Assembly: GCF_023806635.1 (NCBI RefSeq)
Contig: NZ_JAMTDQ010000004.1
Span: 1-41,049, forward strand
From: Accumulibacter sp.
GTDB lineage: Bacteria; Pseudomonadota; Gammaproteobacteria; Burkholderiales; Rhodocyclaceae
Reading direction: 5' to 3'
Length of the DNA stretch: 41,049 nt
The notes under the pieces are model-generated. The model saw nothing but the letters and a program-made list of their open reading frames with translations. It did no database searches and was not told the DNA's origin. The translations under genes were made by a program, and so were the position numbers. Below, one piece after another: positions 1 to 9,763 of the stretch. Within the stretch, counting starts at the first letter, position 1, and each line of letters begins with the position of its first letter.

Positions 1-551
<551 letters not shown>

Positions 552-645
552 TCAACGTGCCGCAGGCATGCGCTGCGGTCCTGTCGGCAGGCTCCGCTGC
601 CGTCTGCTCGCTGCTCCAGGTTCGATCTGGTCGCCAGCCTGCGCT

Positions 646-1458
646 TCAGTAGCAGTGCTCGGCGGCCGGGAAGCTGCCATCCTTGACCGCTGCGACGTAG
701 GCGGCGATCGCCGCCGCGATCGATGGCTGGCCGAGCATGAAGTTCCTGACGAAGCGTGCCTTCCTGCCGCTCGAGATGTCGAGCATGTCGTGCAGGACGA
801 GCACCTGTCCGGAACACGCGCGACTGGCGCCGATACCGATCGTCGGCACGCTGAGCCTGTCGCTGACCTCCGCTGCCAGTGTCTCGGGAATCGCTTCCAG
901 CACCAGCAGCCCGGCACCGGCTTCCTGTTGCGCCAGGGCATCGGCGTGCAGGCGGGCGGCAGCCGACTCATCCCGGCCCTGGACGCGGTAGCCGCCGAGC
1001 TGATGCACGGACTGCGGCGTCAGTCCGACGTGCCCGCAGACCGGGATGCCACGGGCGGTCAGGAACTCGGTCGTCGCGGCCATCTCGCAGCCGCCCTCGA
1101 GCTTGACCATCTGGGCGCCGGCGGCCATCAGCCGGACGGCGTTGCGCAGCGCCCGCTGCGGGCTTTCCTGGAAGGTCCCGAAAGGCATGTCGGCGATCAC
1201 CAGTGGTCGCCGGCTGGCACGGGCGACGCTCGCGGTGTGGTAGGCGATGTCGGCCAGGGTGACCGGCAGGGTCGAGTCGTGCCCCTGCAGGACCATGCCG
1301 AGCGAGTCGCCGATGAGCAGGGCATCGACGCCCGCGGCTTCGCAGAGCTGCGCGAAGCTGGCGTCGTAGCAGGTGAGGACCGCGATCTTTTCGCCGCTGG
1401 CGCGCATCCTGGCCAGGTCGACATGCGTCAGGCGGCGCGTCGCAACGTGGGTGGACAT
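646..1458 (-). CDS. panB: 3-methyl-2-oxobutanoate hydroxymethyltransferase
   Basis: Transfers a hydroxymethyl group from methylene-tetrahydrofolate to 2-oxoisovalerate, giving ketopantoate, the first committed step to pantothenate. The protein has 270 residues, the family's usual size. Family blocks are [31 protein letters not shown] (metal and substrate binding), [27 protein letters not shown] and [15 protein letters not shown]. The ATG at 1458 gives [18 protein letters not shown] and has GGAGAG about 8 nt upstream. The frame stays open to 1836, but that extension is low-complexity, out-of-frame reading of the upstream chemoreceptor gene and was rejected. panC follows, so the two probably share regulation. 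Confidence 0.96.
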   Translation of the reverse strand: MSTHVATRRLTHVDLARMRASGEKIAVLTCYDASFAQLCEAAGVDALLIGDSLGMVLQGHDSTLPVTLADIAYHTASVARASRRPLVIADMPFGTFQESPQRALRNAVRLMAAGAQMVKLEGGCEMAATTEFLTARGIPVCGHVGLTPQSVHQLGGYRVQGRDESAAARLHADALAQQEAGAGLLVLEAIPETLAAEVSDRLSVPTIGIGASRACSGQVLVLHDMLDISSGRKARFVRNFMLGQPSIAAAIAAYVAAVKDGSFPAAEHCY

Positions 1459-1574
1459 GGAATCACTCTCCGCGGTTGAAGAATTCCCGCTGTCCGCGCA
1501 AGCCTTCGATGGCGATGCGCCGGTCGGCGGTGAGGGTATGGCAGGGCACGGTGGCAAGCGGTCCGGCTGCTGGC

Positions 1575-2696
1575 TCAGTGGTCCCGGAAAAGGGTCTCGG
1601 GCCGGCTGGCGCCATCCACCACCATCCGCTCGAGGCACTCTTGCACGCCAGCGCTGGCGGCCTCCATGCGCTCGACCGCGCTCACCGCGGTGGCGAGATC
1701 GCCCGCCTGCCGGGCCTCGAGGGCGCTGCGCCCGTGCCGATGCACGTCGGCATGCGGCGTTTCCATCGCCCGATAGCCATCGAGCTGGGCAAAGCTTCTG
1801 CCTTCGCCCTCGTAGTACCACTTTCCGAGGCGACACGAGGTGTGCGTGGCGAGCTCGCCGGCGCTCCTGTCGGCGGTCCCGAGGAGCGCCTGGTAGATGT
1901 CGAACTTGAACAGCAGGTGGTCCATCTTCGCCAGTTCGGCGAAGCTGCGCAGCGCCGCGACGCTGATCGCCTGTTCCATGCCGTGCGCCAGGTCGGTGAT
2001 GCCGTTGATCGTCGTCGAGGCCTGCTGGCCCTGCTCGCTGAACGCGTCCGACTGCTCGGCGAGGCGGCCGATGCTGTGCTGGGCGGTGATGGTCTCGCCC
2101 TGGATCGCGTTGACCAGTTGCGAGATGTCGCTGGTCGCGTGCGTCGTCCGGTCAGCGAGCTTGCGCACTTCGTCGGCGACGACGGCGAAGCCGCGTCCCG
2201 CCTCGCCGGCACGTGCCGCCTCGATCGCCGCGTTGAGCGCCAGGAGGTTGGTCTGGTCGGCGATCTCCTTGATCAGGTGGACGATGCCGCCGATCTTCTG
2301 CGCGCTGCCCTGCAGACCGTGTATCTTGTCCAGCGCCTGGCGCGAATTGCCGGCGAGTTCATTGAGGTCGGCGCTGATGCGGTGCACCGAGTCGCGGCTG
2401 TCGGCCGCCATGCTGGCGGCCGACAGCGTTTCACGCCGTTTGCCGCGCAGGCCGTCGGCCAGCACCAGCAGGCTTTGCTGCGAAGCGGCGAGCGACTGCT
2501 GGTACGAGCGCAGGGCGACGAAAAGGCGCTGCATCTCGGCCGCCTGGCGCGTTGCCTGTGCATCCCGCTGTCCGGCCTGCGCCTGTACGGCCTGCCCGGC
2601 CGAGAGCTGCCCGCGCAGGCCGGCGTTCTCCGCTTCGAGCTCGCTGATTCGCCGTTCGAGGCGGCGCATCTGCTCCCCACCACCGAAAAAAGGCAT
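1575..2696 (-). CDS. Soluble methyl-accepting chemoreceptor with C-terminal CZB zinc-binding domain
   Basis: Predicted cytoplasmic chemoreceptor of 373 residues with no membrane segment. The N-terminus is a coiled coil ([19 protein letters not shown]). The signalling hairpin carries [20 protein letters not shown] and [15 protein letters not shown], the CheA/CheW-contact region of the MCP family. The last third reads as a CZB domain: [12 protein letters not shown], then C in [10 protein letters not shown], then PHADVHRHG, giving the His/Cys/His/His set that binds zinc in this family. Such receptors are reported to sense zinc or oxidants such as HOCl; here that is inferred from family. I chose the ATG at 2696 ([10 protein letters not shown]), with GGGGGAC 6-8 nt upstream, over an ATG nine codons earlier. 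It is not linked to che genes at this end of the window. Confidence 0.88.
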   Translation of the reverse strand: MPFFGGGEQMRRLERRISELEAENAGLRGQLSAGQAVQAQAGQRDAQATRQAAEMQRLFVALRSYQQSLAASQQSLLVLADGLRGKRRETLSAASMAADSRDSVHRISADLNELAGNSRQALDKIHGLQGSAQKIGGIVHLIKEIADQTNLLALNAAIEAARAGEAGRGFAVVADEVRKLADRTTHATSDISQLVNAIQGETITAQHSIGRLAEQSDAFSEQGQQASTTINGITDLAHGMEQAISVAALRSFAELAKMDHLLFKFDIYQALLGTADRSAGELATHTSCRLGKWYYEGEGRSFAQLDGYRAMETPHADVHRHGRSALEARQAGDLATAVSAVERMEAASAGVQECLERMVVDGASRPETLFRDH

Positions 2697-2973
2697 CGTC
2701 GTCCCCCGTTTTCCCGCATCCATTCCAAGGTCCGCTGGCGGCCCGGCGCCGCCACTGCGAAACGGCGCCTAGGATACACAGAGCAGCCGGCGAATGGGCA
2801 GGTTTGCGCACTGCGGCAACGCAAAAAAACTGCCCCGCGGCGATCTCGGCGTCGCGCCGCAAGCTGGCGCGACTGCATTGCCGGCAACGGATTGCAACAT
2901 CCCGTTACGAAAATGCCCTGTCGCGTTGGCCGCCTGCCGCGTTGACCAGCCATCGATCCGGGAGACACGCAAG

Positions 2974-3213
2974 ATGAAGACCACCCTCGCTGCCCTGCTG
3001 GCTGTCGCCTTCCTCGGCGGCTGTGTCGTCACCCCCCTGCCGCCGGCCGTTGCGCCACCGCCGGTCTACGCGCCGGCCTACGCTTACCCGCCGCCAGTCG
3101 TGCTCGGCCCGCCGCGGGCCTACCCGCCACCGCCGGCGGTGGTCGTTGCCCCCGGTTGGCGCTACCGCGGCCCGGGCGGCTGGTGGCGGCCCTATCGCGA
3201 CCCACGCTGGTAG
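2974..3213 (+). CDS. Small proline/tyrosine-rich lipoprotein
   Basis: A 79-residue protein of unknown role. The N-terminus MKTTLAALLAVAFLGGC is a lipoprotein signal peptide with lipobox L14-G15-G16-C17, so mature Cys17 should be lipidated and the protein anchored in a membrane facing the periplasm. The rest is low-complexity Pro/Ala/Tyr/Val (PPPVYAPAYAYPPP), ending in a Trp/Arg-rich stretch (GWRYRGPGGWWRPYRDPRW). Similar short proline-rich lipoproteins are common in betaproteobacteria and are usually left hypothetical. GGGAG at 2960-2964 precedes the ATG by 9 nt. It stands alone between the divergent chemoreceptor gene and the convergent folK. Confidence 0.8.
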   Translation: MKTTLAALLAVAFLGGCVVTPLPPAVAPPPVYAPAYAYPPPVVLGPPRAYPPPPAVVVAPGWRYRGPGGWWRPYRDPRW

Positions 3214-3231
3214 CGACGGCTTCCCGAGTGC

Positions 3232-3726
3232 TCAGGGTGCGAGTCGTTCGATGCGTTGCTGGCTGAGCGCCGGCAGCCAGGCTGCGGCGCTGCCGCGGCC
3301 CGGGATGTGGCAGTCCGGGGCGATCTCGAGCAGCGGCGCGATGACGAAAGCCCGCAGGTGCATGCGCGGGTGGGGCAGGCGGAGTCGTTCGCCGTCGAGC
3401 AGCAACTGGTCGTAGAGCAGCAGGTCGAGGTCGAGCGTCCGTGGCGCCTGTGGAAAATCCCGCCGGCGGCCGAATCGCCGCTCGACGACGAACAACTCGT
3501 CGAGCAACTCGTGCGGCGCCAGCGTCGTGGCGAGCGCGGCGACGGCATTGATGAAGTCGGGCTGGCCCCGGATTCCCACCGGCGCCGTGCGGTAGAGCGA
3601 GGACATCCGCAGCACGCGTGCCTGCGGCAGGCCGGCCAGCGCCTCGCCGGCCGCGCGCACCTGCCGCACGGGTTCGGCCAGGTTGGCGCCGAGAGCGACG
3701 AACGCCAGATGCGAGGGTCGGCTCAG
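3232..3726 (-). CDS. folK: 2-amino-4-hydroxy-6-hydroxymethyldihydropteridine pyrophosphokinase, start uncertain
   Basis: Transfers pyrophosphate from ATP to hydroxymethyl-dihydropterin in folate synthesis. Family blocks are FVALGANL, SSLYRTAPVG, GQPDFINAVA, the signature PRTLDLDLLLYD and LPHPRMHLRAFVIAPL. The reading frame has no ATG, GTG or TTG between the pcnB stop and the first conserved block; the nearest upstream ATG is at 4056, deep inside pcnB. The coordinates use a CTG at 3726, which gives 164 residues, normal for the family. A GTG that overlaps the pcnB stop (GTGA, about 3767) is in another frame, so a small frameshift at the 5' end is an alternative to a CTG start. The function is secure; the start is not. 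Confidence 0.85.
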   Translation of the reverse strand: MSRPSHLAFVALGANLAEPVRQVRAAGEALAGLPQARVLRMSSLYRTAPVGIRGQPDFINAVAALATTLAPHELLDELFVVERRFGRRRDFPQAPRTLDLDLLLYDQLLLDGERLRLPHPRMHLRAFVIAPLLEIAPDCHIPGRGSAAAWLPALSQQRIERLAP

Positions 3727-3763
3727 GTCAGGCGGCAGAGGTCCGATGGCGCTGTCCGGCGTG

Positions 3764-5113
3764 TCACTCCGCCGGGCTGGCGGCGCTTCGTTCGCCCGCC
3801 GCGCGGCGGCGCCGGCGGCGGCGTGGCGCTGCCGGCGCCTGTGGCAGCAGCATGGCCGCCCGGCCCTCGTCGCTGGCGGCCAGGAAGGCGCTCCACCAGT
3901 CGCCCACCTCGCGCTCGACTTCGCCCGCTTCGACGCGCAGGAGCAGGAAGTCGTAGGCCGCCTTGAAGCGCGGCTGCTGCAGGATGCCGTACGGGCGCTT
4001 GCCGCTGCGCTGCTCGAAGCGCGGCTGCAGCGCCCAGATGTCCTTGATGTCGCCACTGATCCGCCGCGTGATCGCCAGTTTCTCCGCCTGTCCGTCGAGG
4101 ACCTCGTCCATTGCCAGGAACAGCGACGGCAGCAAAGGTTCGCCGGCTACCCTGAGCGGTTCCCACCTGGCGAGCACTTCGTGCCAGAGCAGGGTGGCGA
4201 AGAGGAAGCCGGGCGACACCGGCTTGCCCTCGCGCACCCGGCGATCGGTGCTGGCGAGCGCCAGGGCGACGAAACGTTCGCCGCTCGCCTGGTCGAGAAT
4301 GACGTCGAGGAGCGGGAAGAGGCCGTGATGGAGCCCCTCCTGGCGCAGTTGCTCGACGCAGCGCACGGCGTGGCCGCAGGTGAGCAGCTTGAGGATCTCG
4401 TCGAGCAGGCGTGACGGCGGAACGTTCTCGATCAGGCTGCTCATTTCACGGATCGGGTGCCGCGCCTCGGGATCGATCGACAACCCCAGTTTGGCGGCCA
4501 GGCGGACGGCCCGCAGCATGCGCACCGGGTCCTCGCGATAGCGCGTCCTCGGCTCGCCAATCATGCGCAGCGTCTTCTGCCGCAGGTCGGCGACGCCATG
4601 GTGGTAATCGACGATGGTCTCGGAAGAAGGGTCGTAGTAGAGGGCATTGACGGTGAAATCGCGCCGCGCGGCGTCTTCCGCCTGGCTGCCGAAGACGTTG
4701 TCGCGCAGCACCCGCCCCTGCTCGTCGACCAGTGCCTTGCCGCCACCGTTCTCGCCGTGATGGCCGCGGAAGGTGGTGACCTCGATGGTCTCGGCGCCCA
4801 TGCTGACGTGCACGATCTGGAAGCGGCGGCCGATGATGCGCGAGCGCCGGAAGCAGTGTCGCACCTGTTCCGGCGTCGCGTTGGTGGCGACGTCGAAGTC
4901 CTTCGGCTTCAGTCCGGCGAGCAGGTCGCGCACCGCGCCGCCGACGATGAACGCCTGGTAACCGCTTTCCTGCAGGGTTTCGACCGTGCGCCGGCTGCCG
5001 CGGCTGATGTCGTCACGCTGCAGGCCATGCTGGGTGACGGCGATGACCGCCGGTGCGCTGGGCTTGCCGGCCGCCTTGCGTCCGAGGACGCGGGAGATGA
5101 ACTTGCGGATCAT
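3764..5113 (-). CDS. pcnB: Poly(A) polymerase I
   Basis: Adds 3' poly(A) tails to RNA and so promotes decay. The protein has 449 residues. The nucleotidyltransferase head carries FIVGGAVRDLL (GG 58-59, RD 62-63) and the acidic metal-binding pair in KDFDVATNA (residues 71-79). IIGRRFQIVHV and RRDFTVNALYYD follow, then the RNA/tRNA-nucleotidyltransferase-type linker YREDPVRMLRAVRLAAKLG. The C-terminus is a highly basic Arg-rich tail, typical of bacterial PcnB and probably RNA-binding. It differs from a CCA-adding enzyme by that tail and by its folK neighbour. No clear Shine-Dalgarno precedes the ATG at 5113. It sits in the same-direction block hda, HAD phosphatase, pcnB, folK. Confidence 0.93.
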   Translation of the reverse strand: MIRKFISRVLGRKAAGKPSAPAVIAVTQHGLQRDDISRGSRRTVETLQESGYQAFIVGGAVRDLLAGLKPKDFDVATNATPEQVRHCFRRSRIIGRRFQIVHVSMGAETIEVTTFRGHHGENGGGKALVDEQGRVLRDNVFGSQAEDAARRDFTVNALYYDPSSETIVDYHHGVADLRQKTLRMIGEPRTRYREDPVRMLRAVRLAAKLGLSIDPEARHPIREMSSLIENVPPSRLLDEILKLLTCGHAVRCVEQLRQEGLHHGLFPLLDVILDQASGERFVALALASTDRRVREGKPVSPGFLFATLLWHEVLARWEPLRVAGEPLLPSLFLAMDEVLDGQAEKLAITRRISGDIKDIWALQPRFEQRSGKRPYGILQQPRFKAAYDFLLLRVEAGEVEREVGDWWSAFLAASDEGRAAMLLPQAPAAPRRRRRRRAAGERSAASPAE

Positions 5114-5199
5114 TAACGGGGGCTTGTCTCGTTCTCGTGCTCTTGTGCCGTCATCTTAGCCCAAATCGTCGCCGTCGGCCCGGAGAATGCCCGCTCAGG

Positions 5200-5865
5200 C
5201 TAGCCATGCAGGCTGAGAACCGGCCAGCCGGCTCCTTCGGCGTGCGCCCGCAGGGTGGGGTCCGGGTCGACGGCGACCGGGTTGCTGACCCGCGACAGCA
5301 GCGGCAGGTCGTTCAGCGAGTCGCTGTAGAACCAGCTGCGCTCGAAACTGCTCCACCACAGCCCCATCGCCTCGAGCCAGCCTTCGACGCGGACGATCTT
5401 GCCTTCGCGGAAGGACGGCAGGCCGCGCACCTTGCCGGTGAAGTGGCCATCCTCCTGCGCCGGGATCGTCGCGATCAGGTGCGCGATGCCGAACTCGCGG
5501 ATGATCGGCCCGGTGACGAAGCTGTTGGTGGCGGTGACGATCGCGCACAGGGCGCCGCGCGCGAGATGCCCGCCGACCAGCGAACGCGCCCTGTCGCCGA
5601 CCAGCGGCAGGATGTGGCGCGACAGGAACTCGCGCTGCCAGAGGTCGAGCTGGCGGCGCGGGAAGCGCGACAGCGGATGCAGCTGGAAGTCGAGAAAGAG
5701 GTCGATGTCGAGCGTGCCGGCCTTGTACTGTTCGTAGAATTCGAGGTTCTTCGCTTCGTACAGGTCGCGGTCGAGGATCCCCTTGCCGATCAGGAACTGC
5801 GCCCATTCGAAGTCGCTGTCGCCGGCGATCAGGGTGTTGTCGAGGTCGAAGAGGACGAGATCCAT
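5200..5865 (-). CDS. HAD-superfamily phosphatase, SerB-like (subfamily IB)
   Basis: Predicted cytosolic phosphomonoesterase of 221 residues. Motif I is FDLDNTLIAGDSD, with the nucleophile Asp7 and acid/base Asp9. Motif II is the Thr in IVTATNSF. Motif IV is YSDSLNDLPLL. An alpha-helical cap between motifs I and II matches the SerB-like HAD-IB group. The substrate cannot be read from sequence: phosphoserine phosphatase is possible, but the small cap and the linkage to hda and pcnB fit the widespread uncharacterised housekeeping HAD-IB proteins better. The ATG at 5865 begins MDLVLFDLDN; there is a 17-nt gap from the hda stop, so the two are probably co-transcribed. Confidence 0.87.
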   Translation of the reverse strand: MDLVLFDLDNTLIAGDSDFEWAQFLIGKGILDRDLYEAKNLEFYEQYKAGTLDIDLFLDFQLHPLSRFPRRQLDLWQREFLSRHILPLVGDRARSLVGGHLARGALCAIVTATNSFVTGPIIREFGIAHLIATIPAQEDGHFTGKVRGLPSFREGKIVRVEGWLEAMGLWWSSFERSWFYSDSLNDLPLLSRVSNPVAVDPDPTLRAHAEGAGWPVLSLHG

Positions 5866-5882
5866 GGTCGTGGCTGTTCTGG

Positions 5883-6539
5883 TCAGGTGGGCGGCGCGGT
5901 CTGCAGGACCGCGCGCAGCAGGGGGAGGGTGATCGGGCGCTGCTGTTCGAGCGAGAACTGGTCGATCGCGCGCAGCAGCTGCGTCAGGCTGCGCATGTCG
6001 CGCGGCGCGCGGGCAAAGAGGTAGTCGATGAGCGTCGGCGAGAGGTCGAGCCCGAGCGTGCGCGCCTGAGCGGCGAAAGCCGCCCGCTTCTCGGCGTCGC
6101 TGAGACAGCGCAGGCGGTAGACGAGGCCGCTGGCGAGGCGGGTGCGCAGGTCCTCGCGCAGTTCGAGCAGGCGCGGCGGCAGGCACGCCGCCAGCAGCAG
6201 CCGGCCGCTGCCCGTCCGCAGGCGATTGATCAGGTTGAAGAGGACGATCTGGCCGCCTTCGTCGAGCATTTCGAGGTGGTCCACGGCCCAGAGGTCGGCG
6301 GTCGCCGGCAGTCGTGCGAGTCCCGGGTCGAGCCGGGCGTCGCCATAGGCATCGGCACATGCCTGCAGCAGGTGCGACTTGCCGGCGCCGCGCTCGCCGC
6401 AGAGGAAGAACAGCGTTTCGCGATTGTCCGCGGCGAGCCAGGCGGCGAGCGCGGTCAAGGCTTCGCCGTTGCTGCCGGTGACATAGTTTTCCAGGCTGGG
6501 CGGCGCCGCGGGCTGCAGGTCGAGGGTCAACTGACGCAT
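5883..6539 (-). CDS. hda: DnaA-related regulatory inactivator, Hda family
   Basis: AAA+ protein of 218 residues related to the central ATPase of DnaA. In E. coli, Hda with the DNA-loaded sliding clamp stimulates DnaA-ATP hydrolysis after initiation. [10 protein letters not shown] matches the Hda N-terminus, including a QLTLDL clamp-binding-type motif. A P-loop GERGAGKSH and a Walker-B-like WAVDHLEML follow, then a C-terminal lid with [18 protein letters not shown]. It lacks the DnaA DNA-binding domain IV. The ATG at 6539 was preferred over a longer frame open to 6620, because the family begins at MRQLTLDL. It is divergent from purM across 143 nt, an order found in many betaproteobacteria. Confidence 0.92.
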   Translation of the reverse strand: MRQLTLDLQPAAPPSLENYVTGSNGEALTALAAWLAADNRETLFFLCGERGAGKSHLLQACADAYGDARLDPGLARLPATADLWAVDHLEMLDEGGQIVLFNLINRLRTGSGRLLLAACLPPRLLELREDLRTRLASGLVYRLRCLSDAEKRAAFAAQARTLGLDLSPTLIDYLFARAPRDMRSLTQLLRAIDQFSLEQQRPITLPLLRAVLQTAPPT

Positions 6540-6682
6540 GGGAGCTGTTTCAGGCTGCGGTGGCTGCGGGCGGAAAGCCCGCGGAAGGCGCTTTTCGGAT
6601 AAGATCCCGGCTTCCGGCAAGGGCCGTGCGGCATTCTACCACTGCACCGCATTCGCCAGCCTCGTTCGGGACACCCTTCAGG

Positions 6683-7720
6683 ATGACTCAGGAATCTCTC
6701 ACCTATCGCGATGCCGGTGTCGACATCGACGCCGGCGACGCGCTCGTCGAGCGCATCAAGCCGCTCGCCAGGAGGACCCAGCGTCCCGGCGTGCTGGCCG
6801 GCATCGGCGGTTTCGGTGCCCTCTTCGAAGTGCCCGCCGGCTACCGCCAGCCGGTTCTGGTGTCGGGTACCGACGGCGTCGGCACCAAGCTGCGGCTGGC
6901 TTTCGAACTGCAGCGGCACACCACGATCGGCATCGACCTGGTGGCGATGAGCGTCAACGACATCCTCGTCCAGGGTGCCGAGCCGCTGTTCTTCCTCGAC
7001 TACTTCGCCTGCGGCAAGCTCGACGTCGCCACCGCGGCGGCGGTCGTCGGCGGCATCGCCCGGGGTTGCGAGCTGGCCGGCTGTGCCTTGATCGGTGGCG
7101 AGACGGCCGAGATGCCGGGCATGTACCCGGAAGGCGAGTACGACCTGGCGGGCTTTGCCGTCGGCGTCGTCGAGAAGTCGGCGATCATCGACGGCTCGAC
7201 GATCGTCGCCGGTGACGTCCTGATCGGCCTGCCGTCGTCGGGCGCCCATTCGAACGGCTATTCGCTGCTGCGCCGGATCATCGCCCGCACGCAGGCCGAC
7301 CTCACCGCACCCTTCGCTGGCGACACCACCCTGGCCGACGCAATCCTGGCGCCGACGCGCATCTACGTGCGGCCCGTGCAGGCGCTGCTGCGCGCGCTGC
7401 CGGTCAAGGGACTGGCGCACATCACCGGCGGCGGTCTCACCGGCAATGTGCCGCGCATCCTGCCGCCGACGGTGCGCGCCGAGATCGCGCAGTCGGCCTG
7501 GCGTCGACCGGCGCTCTTCGACTGGCTGCAGCGGGCCGGTGGCGTGGCCGAAGGCGAGATGCATCGCGTCTTCAACTGTGGCATCGGCATGGTCGTCGTC
7601 GTCGCGCCGACGGACGTCGCGCAGGCGCTGCAACTGCTGCGCGATGCCGGCGAAGCGGCGCTGGTGATCGGCGGCATCGAGCCGCGCGCCGACGGCGATG
7701 CGGCGACGGTGGTCCGCTGA
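6683..7720 (+). CDS. purM: Phosphoribosylformylglycinamidine cyclo-ligase (AIR synthetase)
   Basis: ATP-dependent ring closure of FGAM to aminoimidazole ribonucleotide, the fifth step of purine synthesis. The protein has 345 residues, the usual length. Recognisable blocks are [43 protein letters not shown], the nucleotide-binding [59 protein letters not shown] and [14 protein letters not shown]. The ATG at 6683 begins [14 protein letters not shown]; the ribosome site is weak. It is divergently transcribed from hda and convergent with the hypothetical gene at 7888-8229. Confidence 0.97.
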   Translation: MTQESLTYRDAGVDIDAGDALVERIKPLARRTQRPGVLAGIGGFGALFEVPAGYRQPVLVSGTDGVGTKLRLAFELQRHTTIGIDLVAMSVNDILVQGAEPLFFLDYFACGKLDVATAAAVVGGIARGCELAGCALIGGETAEMPGMYPEGEYDLAGFAVGVVEKSAIIDGSTIVAGDVLIGLPSSGAHSNGYSLLRRIIARTQADLTAPFAGDTTLADAILAPTRIYVRPVQALLRALPVKGLAHITGGGLTGNVPRILPPTVRAEIAQSAWRRPALFDWLQRAGGVAEGEMHRVFNCGIGMVVVVAPTDVAQALQLLRDAGEAALVIGGIEPRADGDAATVVR

Positions 7721-7887
7721 GGGGGGGTGAAGCTGCCTTCGCCAATCGATCGCGGTACGAGGCGCGCGGATCAGCGACGGATGTGGTCGGCAGCAGCACA
7801 TCACGGGTGGGCAGCTTCGCCGCCCGCTGGCTGTCCGTCACGTCCGTGTACTGCGGCCGGGGAGGCTTTGGCCGTCGGCCGCCCGGT

Positions 7888-8229
7888 TCAGACCTTGATG
7901 CTGATGCGTCCGCTCGCCGTACCCTGGCGGCGGCCCTTCTTCGACCGGGTATCGAGCAGCACGGGCCGGTTTTCGACGCGGCGTTCGCCCTGGCGGCGTT
8001 CGACCGCGACGGTCGCATCCACCGCCGGGCTGCCGGGCGTCGCGGCGGCAGCGGCAGCGCTTCGTGCTGGCGCTGGCTCACTGCCGGCGAGCGCCCGGTC
8101 GTTCTGCGACGAGGCCGACAGATCGTTGGCGAGTCCGGCCGCAACGCCCACCGGCTCCGGCTTCCTCGCCCCGTCGGGTTCCTTGTTCGGGTTGCCGACT
8201 GGCGGAATGATTTCGGCTGGAATCCTCAT
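7888..8229 (-). CDS. Hypothetical basic protein
   Basis: A 113-residue protein that I do not recognise. The N-terminus MRIPAEIIPPVGNPNKEPDG and the C-terminus, with ERRQGERRVENRPVLLDTR, KKGRRQ and GRISIKV, look like real coding sequence. A low-complexity Ala-rich middle (SAAAAAATPGSP) links them. There is no signal peptide, membrane helix or known motif. The basic ERRxxERR stretch would suit nucleic-acid or acidic-partner contact, but that is inference. GGAG lies about 12 nt before the ATG at 8229. It is convergent with purM (167-nt gap) and divergent from the efflux operon. Short proteins with this basic tail occur as hypotheticals in related bacteria as far as I recall. Confidence 0.6.
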   Translation of the reverse strand: MRIPAEIIPPVGNPNKEPDGARKPEPVGVAAGLANDLSASSQNDRALAGSEPAPARSAAAAAATPGSPAVDATVAVERRQGERRVENRPVLLDTRSKKGRRQGTASGRISIKV

Positions 8230-8566
8230 CCTGCGGTCTCCGTGCGGCTGTGCGCGGCGGCTGCCCCGCAGGGCGGTCGGCCGACGAGCAAGCTCATGAT
8301 TCGTTTGCCGAATACTCTAGCACCGCTGTCCCGGGAGCGGTATCGGCAAGAGCAGTGCCGTGCCAACTTTGTCGCAGGCGGGGGCAGAATGCGCGGGGTC
8401 GTCGGTGCGCGGCAGCGGGGACGGGGTGCGGCCCCGCCGGCAAGTCGCCCCGCCGGGTATCGGCGAGCATCGCCGCCAGTCCATGGCCGTACCGTTCGCG
8501 GTGGCAGCGCGCCGCGCGCTGCAGCAGGAACTCCACTTGCCCGCCCGGCGGGAGATGCGGATCGAT
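8230..8566. other. Intergenic region between hypothetical gene and efflux operon
   Basis: No convincing gene in these 337 bases. The part near 8295-8325 is the least GC-rich and holds TACTCT at about 8313-8318, a possible -10 for the plus-strand efflux genes. Just after it lies an inverted repeat ACCGCT/AGCGGT (8322-8327 and 8336-8341) around an 8-nt loop, which could be an operator or a weak leader hairpin. Open frames crossing the region on both strands have no family features. Confidence 0.35.
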
Positions 8567-9763
8567 ATGTCGAGCATTAAGAGAAAGCGCACGCTGGTCC
8601 TGGCAGTGGCTGTGGCTGGCCTGGTCGGGCTGAGCACCTTCGCCTACCTCAGCTACCGCGCCCCTGGCGTCTCCGGGGCGCCGCCGGCGGGGCAGGCGGC
8701 TCGGGCCGCTGGCGGTGCGGCGCCCGGCGGCCAACCGCCGCCATCGCGCGTCGAGACGGCGCGGGTACAGGCCGCCGACCTGGCGCTCGAGGCCGGCGCG
8801 GTCGGTTCGCTGCGCTCGAACGAGTCGGTCGTGCTGCGCCCGGAAGTCCCCGGGCGGATCGCGACGATCAGTTTCCGTGACGGGACGGCGGTCGCCCGCG
8901 GCGATCTCCTGCTGGCGCTCGATGCCGCGATGCAGGCGGCCGAGGTGGACCAGGCGCGCGCCAGTCTCGGGCTGGCCCAGGCCAACTTCAAGCGCAGCCA
9001 GGATCTCTTCGCCCGTACCTTCATCAGCCAGCAGGCGCTCGACAACGCCGAGGCGACGCTGAAGGTGCAGGAGGCGGCGCTCGCCCTGGCGCAGGCGAAG
9101 TTCGAACGGACGCGCCTGCGGGCACCCTTCGCCGGCATCGTCGGCATTCGCAACGTCAGCGTCGGCGACTACGTCAAGGAAGGACAGGATCTGGTCAATC
9201 TCGAAGACATCGCGACGCTGAAGATCGATTTCCGCCTGCCCGAGTCGTATCTGCCGCAGCTCCGAACGGGGCAGCAGCTCGAGGTATCGAGCGACGCGCT
9301 GCCGGGACAGGTGTTCCCGGCCGTCCTCGAAGCGATCAACCCGCTGGTCGAGGCCGGCGGCCGGGCGATCGCGCTGCGCGCCCGGATGGCCAACCGCGAG
9401 GGCCTCCTGCGTCCCGGCATGTTCGTCCGCGTGCGCCTGATCTTCGAGAAGCGCAGCAACGTCCTGCTGCTGCCCGAGCAGGCGGTGGTGCCGGACAGCA
9501 AGCTGCCCTATGTCTATCGCGTCGTCGATGGCCAGGCGCGGCGGACGCCGGTTCGCACCGGCATGCGGCGCGATGCGCTGGTCGAGGTGCTCGATGGTCT
9601 GAGCGCGGGCGATGAAGTGGTCACCGCCGGACAGATGAAGCTGCGCGACGGCGCCGCCGTGCGCCCGCTTGCCGAAGCGGCGCCGGCGGCGGCAGCGGCT
9701 CCCGCAGCGGCGTCACCGCCGACGGCAGCCGCGGCGGCCGCTGCGCGGGGTGATGGCCGATGA
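8567..9763 (+). CDS. RND efflux periplasmic adaptor (membrane fusion protein)
   Basis: Links an inner-membrane RND pump to an outer-membrane channel. The protein has 398 residues. An N-terminal hydrophobic segment (TLVLAVAVAGLVGLSTFAYL) anchors or exports it. A lipoyl/barrel-sandwich half motif follows (RPEVPGRIATISFRDGTAV), then an alpha-hairpin (residues roughly 120-170), the second lipoyl half (RLRAPFAGIVGIRNVSVGDYVKEG) and beta-barrel/membrane-proximal domains (LLRPGMFVRVRLIF). The tail is Ala/Pro-rich. The ATG at 8567 has GGAG 12 nt upstream; an in-frame ATG at 8555 abuts the same GGAG and is less likely. The stop overlaps the pump start by 4 nt (ATGA), so the two are translationally coupled. 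Confidence 0.92.
   Translation: MSSIKRKRTLVLAVAVAGLVGLSTFAYLSYRAPGVSGAPPAGQAARAAGGAAPGGQPPPSRVETARVQAADLALEAGAVGSLRSNESVVLRPEVPGRIATISFRDGTAVARGDLLLALDAAMQAAEVDQARASLGLAQANFKRSQDLFARTFISQQALDNAEATLKVQEAALALAQAKFERTRLRAPFAGIVGIRNVSVGDYVKEGQDLVNLEDIATLKIDFRLPESYLPQLRTGQQLEVSSDALPGQVFPAVLEAINPLVEAGGRAIALRARMANREGLLRPGMFVRVRLIFEKRSNVLLLPEQAVVPDSKLPYVYRVVDGQARRTPVRTGMRRDALVEVLDGLSAGDEVVTAGQMKLRDGAAVRPLAEAAPAAAAAPAAASPPTAAAAAAARGDGR

Noticed and set aside
646-1836. panB extended to a 396-residue protein
   Set aside because: The extra N-terminus is Arg/Pro-rich noise overlapping the chemoreceptor gene; family length and the ribosome site support the start at 1458.
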